From the NCBI GenBank assembly GCA_965228775.1, contig OZ245840.1:2976001-3040000 (forward strand): 64,000 nucleotides of DNA, given 5' to 3'. Shown here piece by piece: positions 32,269-40,238 of this stretch. Each line of letters opens with the position of its first letter. Position 1 is the stretch's first letter. Below the pieces are notes generated by a model that made no database searches, had not been told where the DNA came from, and saw only the letters and a program-made list of their open reading frames with translations. The DNA comes from JANQMY01 sp965228775 (GTDB taxonomy: Bacteria; Pseudomonadota; Alphaproteobacteria; JANQMY01). The position numbers were made by a program, and so were the translations under genes.

Positions 32269-34131
32269 ATGGGGATGGCAGTTTCAATTGACCCCGCGAC
32301 GGGCCTGAAGAAATTCAATACGCGGGCGGCCAAAGCCAGCGAGAACATTACCGGCAAGGGCTACACCGTTCTGTCGGACGAGAAGCTGAAGACCCTGCCG
32401 CCGGAACCGGCGGGTGCTGTCTTCAACGCGGCCGAGCAGGCGAAATATCGGGCCTTCAAGGAAGAACGGGCGGGCTCTGCCGATTACATTCCCATGGAAG
32501 GGCAGTTCCGGAAATATCTGGAAGATGTTTATTCCGCCCCGCCGATCGCCCGCGATGCATTGACAGATGAATGCGAAATTCTCTGCGTGGGCGCGGGCTT
32601 CGCCGGGCTGCTTCTCTGGCACAAGCTGCGCGAGGCAGGCTTTGAAGATGTGCGTTTCTGCGAAAAAGGCGGCGATGTGGGCGGCACCTGGTATTGGAAC
32701 CGCTATCCGGGCATCGCCTGCGATGTGGAAAGCTACAGCTATTTTCCGCTCTTGGAAGAGATGGGCTACATCCCATCCATGAAGTTCGCCAGCGGTTTCG
32801 AGATCATGGAATATTGTCAGAACATGGCCGAGAAATTCGGCTTCTATGACAAGTGCCTGTTCCACACCACGGTGGAAAAAACCGAATGGGACGAAGAGAC
32901 CGGCCGCTGGACCGTGCACACGGACCGGGGCGATGCCATGAAGGCGCGCTATGTGGTGCTGGCGAACGGCATCCTCACCACGCCGAAACTTGCGCGCATT
33001 GACGGCATGGAGACCTATCAGGGCGAGACCTTCCACACGTCGCGCTGGCGCTACGACATTGACCTCACCGGCAAGACCGTCGGCATTATCGGCACGGGCG
33101 CCACCGCCGTGCAGGTCATTCCGGAAATCGCCAAAGTGGTGAAAGAGCTTTACGTCTTTCAGCGTACTCCATCGTCCGTGGACGTACGGGATCAGCGCGA
33201 GACCACCCAAGAAGAACGCGACACATGGGCGCAAGAAGATGGCTGGGCGCGGGCCCGCCGCGCGCGCTTTGCCAAAATCGCTGAAGGCCGCACGGCCATC
33301 AAAGCCAATGACGATTACCTCGCCGGCAAGGTGGCGGATTACAAGGTGCGCAAGGAACACAAAACAAAACTGTCCCCGGAAGAAATGGTGCAAAAAACCC
33401 TCAACACCAATTTCCGGATCATGGAACAAATCCGCGCCCGGGTGGACGCCATTGTGGAAGACCCGAAAACGGCGGAAGCGCTCAAGCCCTATTACCCCTA
33501 TGGCTGCAAGCGCCCGACCTTCCATGACGAATATCTGCCCACCTTCAACCTGCCTCATGTGCATTTGGTGGATACGGCGCCGCGCGGCGTGAAGAAAATC
33601 AACGAACGCGGTGTGGTGCATGAGGGAACGGAATACCCCCTAGATGTGCTGATCTATGCCACCGGCTTCGACTGGATGGCCACGGCGTCGTTCAACATGA
33701 TCAAAGGCCGCAACTGCCGAAGCTTAAGCGAGAAGTGGCAGTCCGAAGGCACCAAGACGTTCTTGGGTGTGCACAGCAACGGCTTCCCCAACATGTTTAT
33801 CATCACCGGCCCGCAAGGGGGCGGCGGCAGTTTCAATTTCACCGATGCCATCGTGCAGCATACGGAATATGTGGTGTGGCTGTTGCAGACCATGCGCGAT
33901 GAAGGTCACGCCATCGTGGACGTGAAGAAAGAACCGGAAGACGACTACGCAGAACACTGCGCGAAGGCGGATACCATCACAAGGCCCTTGCGCGACTGCA
34001 TTACCTATTACAATGGCCATGGCGAAGCGGAACCCGGCAGCCTGGCTTACTATGGCGGCGGCCAGTGGCACAAACGGCGCATCGCGGCTCAAGCCGATAG
34101 GGAGCCCTATATATTTGAGAAGGCGCCTTAG
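32269..34131 (+). CDS. Baeyer-Villiger flavin monooxygenase
   Basis: A class B flavoprotein monooxygenase using FAD, NADPH and oxygen to turn ketones into esters or lactones. The first Rossmann motif is VGAGFAG (107-113), after it GGDVGGTWYWNRYPGIACD, which is typical of cyclohexanone/phenylacetone-type enzymes. The Baeyer-Villiger fingerprint reads YQGETFHTSRW (250-260), with Tyr in the first place, and the second Rossmann motif is GTGATA (275-280). About 100 residues precede the FAD domain, so this is one of the longer members. ATG at 32269 or 32275 is possible. No clear operon partner; it is followed by a convergent DUF2161 gene across a family C repeat. Confidence 0.92.
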   Translation: MGMAVSIDPATGLKKFNTRAAKASENITGKGYTVLSDEKLKTLPPEPAGAVFNAAEQAKYRAFKEERAGSADYIPMEGQFRKYLEDVYSAPPIARDALTDECEILCVGAGFAGLLLWHKLREAGFEDVRFCEKGGDVGGTWYWNRYPGIACDVESYSYFPLLEEMGYIPSMKFASGFEIMEYCQNMAEKFGFYDKCLFHTTVEKTEWDEETGRWTVHTDRGDAMKARYVVLANGILTTPKLARIDGMETYQGETFHTSRWRYDIDLTGKTVGIIGTGATAVQVIPEIAKVVKELYVFQRTPSSVDVRDQRETTQEERDTWAQEDGWARARRARFAKIAEGRTAIKANDDYLAGKVADYKVRKEHKTKLSPEEMVQKTLNTNFRIMEQIRARVDAIVEDPKTAEALKPYYPYGCKRPTFHDEYLPTFNLPHVHLVDTAPRGVKKINERGVVHEGTEYPLDVLIYATGFDWMATASFNMIKGRNCRSLSEKWQSEGTKTFLGVHSNGFPNMFIITGPQGGGGSFNFTDAIVQHTEYVVWLLQTMRDEGHAIVDVKKEPEDDYAEHCAKADTITRPLRDCITYYNGHGEAEPGSLAYYGGGQWHKRRIAAQADREPYIFEKAP

Positions 34132-34142
34132 TCTTCCGTCTG

Positions 34143-34193
34143 TCACCCCCCTCCCTTGATGGGGTGAGCCTGAGCGAACGCTAGGGGAGGGTG
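34143..34193. repeat. Palindromic repeat family C, copy 2
   Basis: CACCCCCCTCCCTTGATGGG ... CGCTAGGGGAGGGTG, arms complementary, between the convergent monooxygenase and DUF2161 genes. It is related to the element at 13404-13504. Its place suggests a bidirectional transcription end, though no T-run is present. Confidence 0.7.
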
Positions 34194-34203
34194 ATAATGC
34201 GCA

Positions 34204-34899
34204 TCAAAGCTTGGACAACTCCCCCGCATACTCGTCCAATGCCTGCTGGCCCACCGGCGTGAGGGCATAGATGCCCACGGCCTCCCGTTCGAACCAGCCA
34301 TAATGATCGTCGGACATAATGCGGCGGGCGTTCTCCACCTCTGTTGCTTTCGCCACCTCGGACGCTTTGGTGGGGCCGTTCTTTGCAAGCAGCTTCAGGC
34401 AGCGCAACGCGTCCTGCCGATACGCTGTGATGATGCCCCGCCCGGACCCATTCTTGCCCGTGCCGCCTTCATTGGGGTCGCCTACGCGGCGCGCGAATTC
34501 CTTCAGTAGGCGTTCTTTCTTGGGCTTGGACTTTCGGGGGCGATAGGGCGCCGGGTCCAGATGGATCTCGGTAAACCCATCTTTCATCCGTACCGTAATC
34601 AACCCCAGTCCCAACCGGCGGCATAGTTTTGTATTGTTGACCAGCGCTTTATACGCCACGGCGCCGGCTTGCCGGGGCACGGCCACATACACCGTATCGC
34701 TGATGGATTGACGTTCCACTGCCTGGTGCAGAAGGGCCAGCGAAAACCCTGTTTTTAACTCGACGATGACGGGCTCTTCCGCGCCACGCACGCCCACCAC
34801 ATCCGCATCGCCTACCTCTCCCTTCACCTCATACCTCTGGCTTTCCAGCAAGGCTTTAACGGGCGGGTAGAGGTCTGTCTCGCGGATGGGTTTCGACAT
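34204..34899 (-). CDS. DUF2161 protein with PD-(D/E)XK nuclease-like fold
   Basis: A 231-residue protein matching the DUF2161 family. The N-terminal half has the restriction-endonuclease-like pattern: Asp31/Asp33 in GEVGDADVVG, then Glu47-x-Lys49 in PVIVELKTGFS, then a Gln-containing helix (LLHQAVERQSI). The C-terminal half (about residues 155-231) looks like a winged-helix domain (DALRCLKLLAKNGPTKASEV). The family is widespread in alphaproteobacteria; a nuclease or DNA-repair role is suggested by fold only. It is single and convergent with the monooxygenase gene. Confidence 0.85.
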   Translation of the reverse strand: MSKPIRETDLYPPVKALLESQRYEVKGEVGDADVVGVRGAEEPVIVELKTGFSLALLHQAVERQSISDTVYVAVPRQAGAVAYKALVNNTKLCRRLGLGLITVRMKDGFTEIHLDPAPYRPRKSKPKKERLLKEFARRVGDPNEGGTGKNGSGRGIITAYRQDALRCLKLLAKNGPTKASEVAKATEVENARRIMSDDHYGWFEREAVGIYALTPVGQQALDEYAGELSKL

Positions 34900-34936
34900 G
34901 AGCCGACCATAGCCGATTCGCTGCGTAGATTTGCTG

Positions 34937-34966
34937 GCCTAGCCGGCCCATTCCCCCTCGCGGCCC
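34937..34966. repeat. Half copy of palindromic repeat family A
   Basis: GCCTAGCCGGCCCATTCCCC matches the left edge of copy 1 (CCTAGCCGGCCCACTCCCCC), then the arm is lost. AATCCAAAAAACAC follows, the same tail found after the right arms of copies 1 and 3. It looks like a copy with its interior deleted. Confidence 0.6.
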
Positions 34967-35045
34967 ATAATCCAAAAAACACATACGCGGTCAGCAGTTA
35001 TGAATCCGCCCGAGATGCGCTAACCTTAGGAAAAAGGGGAGCATA

Positions 35046-35528
35046 ATGGATTGGAACGCCATTGCCGCCATCGGCAGCTTCGTCAGCGCAGCGGCCATGC
35101 TGGTTACACTCGTTTTTTTCGCCGCCCAGTTGCGGCAGGCAACAAAGGCCCAGCGTGAGGCCAACGCCTTGGCGTCGGCGGCAGCGGTCGATCAAGTATT
35201 CGAACAGTTTACGGGGTGGCGGCGTTTGGTGGCGTCAGATGCGGAACTCGCGCGTATTTGGCTTGCAGGCCGCGAAGGGGATTTGTCCGACCCGGTGGAA
35301 ATAAGGCGCTTCGAATTGCTGGCCATCGACTATATGTTGGCGTTCGCCAATTGGGCGCTCCGGGGTCAGGCCGTAGGTCAACAGCAAATGTCCGATATCG
35401 CGATCAATGAGCTCGCCTCCATGCTCAACCGATACAAAGGTCTGCGCGACGTGTGGCGCACTTCCGCATCCGACACATTGGAAGGTGCGTTCCGTGACCT
35501 GGTCAATGCAAAACTAAACGACAAGTGA
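35046..35528 (+). CDS. Small membrane-anchored protein of unknown function
   Basis: A 160-residue protein with one N-terminal transmembrane helix (about residues 6-27, IAAIGSFVSAAAMLVTLVFF) and a soluble, helix-rich C-terminal part containing EQFTGWRRLVASDAELARIW and ALRGQAVGQQQMSDIAINEL. Similar architecture is common in uncharacterised bacterial proteins; no motif suggests a function. AAAAAGGGGAGCATA is a good ribosome site. The alpha/beta hydrolase gene starts 7 nt after the stop, so they form an operon. Confidence 0.75.
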   Translation: MDWNAIAAIGSFVSAAAMLVTLVFFAAQLRQATKAQREANALASAAAVDQVFEQFTGWRRLVASDAELARIWLAGREGDLSDPVEIRRFELLAIDYMLAFANWALRGQAVGQQQMSDIAINELASMLNRYKGLRDVWRTSASDTLEGAFRDLVNAKLNDK

Positions 35529-35535
35529 GGACACA

Positions 35536-36258
35536 ATGCCGATCTATGAACGCGATGGGGCGAAGATACATTACGAAGTCACCGGCGACGGGCCCGCCGT
35601 GCTTTTGATTGCCCCGGGGGGCATGCGATCCGCCATTTCGTTTTGGGAGCAAACGCCCTGGAACCCGATCGAGCAATTGTCCTGCAAATTCAAAGTCGTC
35701 GCCATGGACCAACGCAATGCGGGCGCCTCCACGGCGCCCGTAACGGCGGATGATGGATGGCATACCTACACGGCGGACCAGCTGGGCCTGATGGACCATC
35801 TGGGGATCGATAAGTTCCATGCCGCCGGCATGTGCATCGGCGGGCCTTATTGCTGCGGATTGATCGAGGCGGCGCCCGGCCGCGTTCTCTCCGCCACGTT
35901 GTTCCAGACCATCGGGCGGGACGATAACAACCAAGCGTTTTACGACATGTATGACGGCTGGGCGGAGCCGTTAATGGAAAGCCACGGCGAAGCTAGTGAG
36001 GCCGACTGGGCAACGTTCCGCGAAAACATGTATGGCGGTGACAAGGTGCTCTTCAATGTGGACGAAAGTTTCCTGCGCAACTGCCAAACGCCGCTGCTGG
36101 TGCTGTTGGGCAATGACCTCTACCACCCGGAATCAAGCTCGCGTCTGGTGGCCGACCTGGCGCCCAACGCGACCCTGATCGAAGAGTGGAAAGAGGGCGC
36201 TGCCAAGGAAACAGCCATGACTGCGTTCGAAGGGTTTTTGGAAAAGCATTCCGGATAA
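35536..36258 (+). CDS. Alpha/beta hydrolase with cysteine at the nucleophile elbow
   Basis: A 240-residue alpha/beta-hydrolase fold protein. The core strand and oxyanion region (GPAVLLIAPGG) and the strand before DQRNAGAST are visible. The nucleophile elbow reads HAAGMCIGGPY, with Cys100 where most members have Ser. A possible acid lies in LLGNDLYHPES. No clear G-H motif for the catalytic His is seen after the last strand (ATLIEEWKEGAAKETAM), so it may be an unusual enzyme or a non-catalytic member. It is coupled to the membrane protein gene 7 nt upstream. Confidence 0.85.
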   Translation: MPIYERDGAKIHYEVTGDGPAVLLIAPGGMRSAISFWEQTPWNPIEQLSCKFKVVAMDQRNAGASTAPVTADDGWHTYTADQLGLMDHLGIDKFHAAGMCIGGPYCCGLIEAAPGRVLSATLFQTIGRDDNNQAFYDMYDGWAEPLMESHGEASEADWATFRENMYGGDKVLFNVDESFLRNCQTPLLVLLGNDLYHPESSSRLVADLAPNATLIEEWKEGAAKETAMTAFEGFLEKHSG

Positions 36259-36286
36259 AGAACAGGGCGCCCACCTTGTTCCGTTT

Positions 36287-36415
36287 TCGTCATCCCCCGG
36301 CGCGCGTAAGCAAGTCCGGGGGATCCAGGCTGACCATCGGCTTGTTGTTGAGCCAATAGATTACCCGGATGCGCAGGCTTTTCGCCTGCTTACCGTGTAA
36401 TGACGATTTTTCCTA
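36287..36415 (+). repeat. Composite palindrome (type D) with terminator-like end
   Basis: TCGTCATCCCCCGG ... CCGGGGGATCCAGG is followed by GATTACCCGGATGCGCAGGC, a GCAGGCTTTTCGCCTGC hairpin, and ACCGTGTAATGACGA, whose end pairs with the beginning. T-rich ATTTTTCCTATTTTT comes next, so it may terminate the hydrolase operon. The pieces match the element at 62421-62507. Confidence 0.65.
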
Positions 36416-36510
36416 TTTTTAATTTCCACTCGCTGGTCAGCTTGCGTCAGCTTTGGCGGTGAGATCAGAGATGGTTCCGCAACCTCATTGGCAAGATGAC
36501 TTGACAGTAG

Positions 36511-36532
36511 ATGCCCGCCTGTCGGCGGGCAT
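36511..36532. repeat. Short perfect hairpin
   Basis: ATGCCCGCC-TGTC-GGCGGGCAT, a 9-bp perfect stem with a 4-nt loop, of the common 'ATGCCCGCC...GGCGGGCATGACG' type. Confidence 0.75.
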
Positions 36533-36616
36533 GACGATTGTGTGGAGCGCCACCGTCGCCGGTCTGGGTTACAAACACAGACCGCATGTTCAACGGATGT
36601 TGCTTAAATGAATGTG

Positions 36617-36641
36617 GGGAAGGGGTTATAAACCCCTTCCC
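36617..36641 (-). terminator. Possible terminator hairpin downstream of rloB
   Basis: GGGAAGGGGTT-ATA-AACCCCTTCCC, an 11-bp perfect stem with a 3-nt loop, 43 nt after the rloB stop. It lacks a clear T-run in either direction, so it could also be a transcript-stabilising hairpin. Confidence 0.4.
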
Positions 36642-36683
36642 ACCGGGGTGAATTTCTGTGTTACGCTGATTTTTGTATCGACA

Positions 36684-37373
36684 TCAGATGTTCTTTAGAT
36701 ACTTGACTAGCAGATGTACCTGGGTTGAGGGGTTTATTTCGCCAGTATCTTCCGCATCTGCCATTGCCCGGACGGAATTCTCGATTGCATCATCAGTACG
36801 CGGTAGTAGGGTCTCTATCTGAATTGGTGTGATGGACTTTTGATAGTTTGAAAATGGTTGAACTTTCATTAGCTCTCGGACCACGTCGCTGGCTTCCGAT
36901 TTGCCCGCTCTTTTGAGGTGTGGTTTTCTTGAGTACTTAAAGTGCAAAAGGAACCAGTACTCAAAGCAAGGTACCGAAAAGATTGTCCGTAGGTTCGGCA
37001 AGTTTCCTGGCCGTTTACGATAGGTTCGAGCTTTCTCCAACGCTCGTTCAAACGACTCGTGTTCGTCTCGGTCAAATACGCAGAAGACGGCATCGTATCC
37101 ACCGTCGTCAGGAGTGCCCTCACCCAGGGCCTTCGAGAAACCATGTTCTACTATTTTTAGCGGATCAGGGTTTGCTTCATCGCAAATGTCCACATCCACC
37201 GAGGTTAGCCGCATATGATTGACCAACGCGCCAATGTATCGCGGTTCGGTTTGTGACCCCTCTGTCACAATAAGAACTCGTCGGCGGGGCTGCCTTATGC
37301 CTTTTCGCCTCCTTAGTGATTCCTTGCTTACCTTCTTGCGGCGTTGGTGAAGCTTGTCACTTCTCGCTGGCAT
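36684..37373 (-). CDS. rloB: RloB-like protein (TOPRIM-type, AbiL/RloAB defence pair)
   Basis: A 229-residue RloB-family protein. RRVLIVTEGSQTEPRYI holds the conserved Glu38, and DAVFCVFDRDEHESF holds Asp101 and Asp103; together they resemble the metal site of TOPRIM/OLD-type nucleases. PCFEYWFLLHF is another family signature. With RloA it forms a two-gene unit known from restriction loci and corresponding to AbiL-type abortive infection. Its start lies inside the end of rloA (17-nt overlap), so the two are translationally coupled. It is more AT-rich than its neighbours, in line with horizontal gain. Confidence 0.88.
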   Translation of the reverse strand: MPARSDKLHQRRKKVSKESLRRRKGIRQPRRRVLIVTEGSQTEPRYIGALVNHMRLTSVDVDICDEANPDPLKIVEHGFSKALGEGTPDDGGYDAVFCVFDRDEHESFERALEKARTYRKRPGNLPNLRTIFSVPCFEYWFLLHFKYSRKPHLKRAGKSEASDVVRELMKVQPFSNYQKSITPIQIETLLPRTDDAIENSVRAMADAEDTGEINPSTQVHLLVKYLKNI

Positions 37374-38649
37374 ATTCGAAATCTCGAATATTCGGCAACG
37401 CCCCGAACTTACCTCCTAGGTAAGATTTCTGAAAAGATCCTGATTCGCGCACATCGAAATCTGATAATGGAAAGAGATTTGTGGCGCCGGTTTCAGTTTT
37501 CTCTAGAAACCAGATTTGATCGCGCATCAGGAAGTTGTTGCCCATAACCGAGGTGTCGTGGCTCGTGAAAATCAGTTGGGCGCCCTTCTTGTTGAGTGTG
37601 GGGTCATGAAAGATTCCGACCAAGTGCTTGAACGCCATTGGGTGTAGGCTTGTATGTAGCTCATCGACAAAAAGTGTGTAACCGTTCTCTATCACATCTA
37701 GCCATGGGCCAGCCAAGCTGAAAAGGATCTGTGTACCAGCGGACTCCTCCTCAAGTGGGAGAGAAACTTTGTCTCCCTCGGAACTACTGTGGACAGCTTC
37801 AATCGAGTAGGTTTTTGACTTCTCCATAGCGTTCCGAAGCTTCTTAAGAGCCGACTCTTTCATCAGACTTTCGACGTCTTCTGGGAGCGCAATGGTTTCT
37901 TCCTTGACTTTCAGGTCAACGATATTGAGATCTGTGGAACGCAGAAACTCTAATACCTCTTCCTTCCCATCTTCAGAACATCTTTGTGCTGAGTAGTCCG
38001 GAGATAAACGATCTGGAGCGGAAATCGTTTGAAGATAGTTGCGTACCCATGTGAATGGCGCTCTCAAGGACTCGGCATTGAGTTGCACCGCTGTTGACAA
38101 GAAAAGTGCATTGTCCCTGGTCGACGATTTCCAGGTTTCGCGTGTCCCCTTGATGAAGGTTTCGTTGATTCGCCATTCATACTTTTTTTGCTTGGCACTA
38201 TATCTGCGGCTCAGTAGTTCGCGCGTTTTCGCTCGACTACTATTGGGGCGAGCGAACAACCATTCGTCCCAAACACGGTTTTTGTCTGCTGCAAAGCCAT
38301 ATTGAAATAGGGTTCCGTCATGAACAAAGATGGCTTCAAATTCACTGGGCTTTTGCCTAAGGCTTCGCTTGAATTTGAATGGGATGACAGGAATCTCATC
38401 TCCTTCTGTCGATTTAGACGCAGAAGTCATGATGAAGTCTTTGTAGAACTGAAGTGCAAGGATGACTGTTGATTTACCGGAACCATTTGGGCCGAATAGG
38501 CCAGCTGATGTGAGTGCCGTTTCTGCTAGTGCGCTTCCAGTCTTCGAGACAGCTCGCTTTCTTCGCTTTGAACTTGTACCGGCTACCATAGAGAGCGTCT
38601 GCCGATCGGCAATTGATCGAAAGTTCGCAACACTAAACTCCAGAAGCAC
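37357..38649 (-). CDS. rloA: RloA-like AAA ATPase (AbiL/RloAB defence pair)
   Basis: A 430-residue SMC/ABC-like ATPase of the COG1106 type. FSVANFRSIADRQTLSM is the family N-terminus, and Walker A is GPNGSGKS (53-60). A long middle region follows, then SAGTQILFSLAGPW near the signature position and the Walker B YTLFVDELHTSLHP. The D- and H-loop area follows in QLIFTSHDTSVM. It is thought to sense infection and to activate or hold the RloB nuclease-like partner. The start is GTG, with AAGGGG about 9 nt before it. AT-rich compared with the ATP-synthase genes beside it. Confidence 0.9.
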   Translation of the reverse strand: MLLEFSVANFRSIADRQTLSMVAGTSSKRRKRAVSKTGSALAETALTSAGLFGPNGSGKSTVILALQFYKDFIMTSASKSTEGDEIPVIPFKFKRSLRQKPSEFEAIFVHDGTLFQYGFAADKNRVWDEWLFARPNSSRAKTRELLSRRYSAKQKKYEWRINETFIKGTRETWKSSTRDNALFLSTAVQLNAESLRAPFTWVRNYLQTISAPDRLSPDYSAQRCSEDGKEEVLEFLRSTDLNIVDLKVKEETIALPEDVESLMKESALKKLRNAMEKSKTYSIEAVHSSSEGDKVSLPLEEESAGTQILFSLAGPWLDVIENGYTLFVDELHTSLHPMAFKHLVGIFHDPTLNKKGAQLIFTSHDTSVMGNNFLMRDQIWFLEKTETGATNLFPLSDFDVRESGSFQKSYLGGKFGALPNIRDFEYASEK

Positions 38650-38673
38650 AGTTTTTATCCCCTTTTAACGTCG

Positions 38674-38713
38674 ATTTCTGCGTTATTTATGCAGAAATCC
38701 GAGTTTATTCGGA
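38674..38713 (-). promoter_or_regulatory. Dyads upstream of rloA
   Basis: A perfect 8-bp inverted repeat, ATTTCTGC-N9-GCAGAAAT (38674-38698), and directly after it TCCGA-N6-TCGGA (38698-38713), lie 25 to 65 nt before the rloA GTG in AT-rich DNA. They look like operator sites for a regulator of the defence pair, but no regulator gene is adjacent. I found no convincing -35/-10 pair. Confidence 0.4.
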
Positions 38714-39180
38714 GTTAATATGGCGGTTTGGAATCAGAAATGCCAGTCATGTCCGTTTTGTCAAGACAAATTTATCCGCAGTAAGCCTCGGCGAATGCAA
38801 CCAGATAATCGCGTTTGGGAACTCGCTGCTCTTCTTACTGAAGGTTCTTGAATCGGTTCCTATAATTTTTTTGGCTATGAATGCCCTTTGGCTGCTTTGA
38901 AGTTAACAGTGTGCTATCATTTTGATTGAGGGAGGCGTTGATGGAGAGGTTCCATGGCGCCGAAGCCGCACTCTGTTTGTCGCCCCAGAAAATGTGCCAA
39001 AGAAAAGGCGCGCCTTTGTCTGGGATCCATAATCACCGCCGCTGTTGTTCTGCGTGGTAGGTTGTGTCTCAACAATTATTTCAAACCGTCCGGTCAGCTC
39101 TTCGGCGTATGGGTCCCAAGCTCGCGCCGTTCCGGCGCTCCTTAGGATGACGCTTTTCTGGGGGGCACTCTGTTTGTCGG
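38714..39180. other. Gene-free stretch between rloA and the atp operon
   Basis: About 470 nt without a gene I can support. The left part is AT-rich and may belong to the acquired rloAB DNA. A short open frame at 38954-39145 has no recognisable features. The right part passes into the family A composite. Confidence 0.5.
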
Positions 39181-39350
39181 CCTAGCCATCCCCCTCCCCC
39201 TCCCAACCACCCGGATACGGTACCCGCAAGCGTTTCCAGGCGAAGTGGACTTCCGGTTCGCCGTCCGGAAACGCGACCAAATAACGGTGCGACTGTTTCT
39301 CAAAGAAACAGGTCGCACTGGGTGGTTGGGAGAGGGAGTGGGTGGTCGGG
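39181..39350. repeat. Palindromic repeat family A, copy 3, with inserted hairpins
   Basis: Outer arms CCTCCCAACCACCC and GGGTGGTTGGGAG are the family arms, but about 105 nt stand between them instead of about 15. The insert contains two more hairpins: GCGTTTCC ... GGAAACGC (39230-39275) and GTGCGACTGTTTCT-CAAAG-AAACAGGTCGCAC (39288-39319). The centre GGTACC is kept near the left arm. It is followed by AGAATCCAAAAATTGG, the family tail. Confidence 0.85.
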
Positions 39351-39677
39351 CAGAATCCAAAAATTGGATCAACCCCATGCGCCCATCTGGGCGCCCAGGC
39401 GAAAGGGGTATTTCGGCAACGAAAAACACCTCCCTGGTAATGCCGTCTATCCCCTTCGTCTGTTACGCGAAAACCGCATGGAAAGCCCGCGCAGGCACGG
39501 TTTGTCGCACCTTGTCGTCGTTTTGTTGCACACGCGAAAACAGTGTGTTAGGTAACCGCGCAGCTTGCGGACAGGGGGCGCGGCCCTTTTTGTTCGCCCA
39601 TAAAAAGCCCAATAAATTCAATAACTTGCTGGCAACGGGGTTTTCGCCGCTGGCAAGCAATCAAAGGCAGCAAATTC
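39351..39677. other. Leader of the atp operon
   Basis: A 327-nt stretch directly before atpH. It should carry the atp promoter and untranslated leader; I cannot point to a clear -35/-10 pair. I see no gene in it. Confidence 0.4.
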
Positions 39678-40235
39678 GTGGCAGGTGAAGAACCCATTGT
39701 CGCTGGAATGGCCGGGCGCTATGCGACGGCGCTGTTCGAGCTGGCGCAAGAAGGCAATGCGCTGGACGCGGTGGCCAAAGACCTTGCATCCATCCGCGAG
39801 TTGATCGACGGCAGCGAAGACATGAAGCGCCTGGTGCGCAGCCCCGTCTTCAGCGCTGACGAACAAACCAATGCCATCAATGCCATTCTGGACAAGCTCA
39901 GTGCCCACGCATTGACGCGGAAATTCGTCGGTCTGGTGGCCAAGAACCGCCGTCTGTTTGCCTTGCGTGACATGACCCGCGCCTTTGCCGCACAGCTTGC
40001 GAAGCATCGCGGGGAAATGACCGCCACCGTCACTTCAGCCCACCCGCTGTCGGACGGGCAAGTGAATGCGCTCAAAGCGACGCTCAAACAAAGTTTCAAA
40101 CTCGACGTGAACCTGACCTCTGAAGTGGATGCGGATCTGCTGGGCGGTCTGGTGGTAAAGGTCGGCAGCCGCATGATCGACACGTCTCTCAAAACCAAAT
40201 TGGACAACCTCCAACTCGCCATGAAAGAGGCCTAG
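39678..40235 (+). CDS. atpH: ATP synthase F1 delta subunit
   Basis: The delta subunit joins the F1 head to the peripheral stalk of the F-type ATP synthase. AGMAGRYATALFELAQEGNA is the typical N-terminal helix, and the C-terminal ADLLGGLVVKVGSRMIDTSL is the family signature. The length of 185 residues is usual. The start is GTG with a weak upstream ribosome site. First gene of the atpHAGDC operon, which in alphaproteobacteria is separate from the Fo genes; none of those are in the window. The atpA ATG comes 3 nt after its stop. Confidence 0.96.
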   Translation: MAGEEPIVAGMAGRYATALFELAQEGNALDAVAKDLASIRELIDGSEDMKRLVRSPVFSADEQTNAINAILDKLSAHALTRKFVGLVAKNRRLFALRDMTRAFAAQLAKHRGEMTATVTSAHPLSDGQVNALKATLKQSFKLDVNLTSEVDADLLGGLVVKVGSRMIDTSLKTKLDNLQLAMKEA

Positions 40236-40238
40236 CCC

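Larger units (their letters stand above)
36259..36683. other. 425-nt convergent gap full of palindromes
   Basis: Between the alpha/beta hydrolase (plus) and rloB (minus). It holds a type D composite at 36287-36406, a perfect hairpin at 36511-36532 and a perfect 11-bp stem at 36617-36641. I see no gene here. Confidence 0.7.

Noticed and set aside
38954..39145. Short plus-strand open frame between rloA and the atp operon
   Set aside because: No ribosome site, no recognisable sequence, in a repeat-bearing gap; treated as non-coding.
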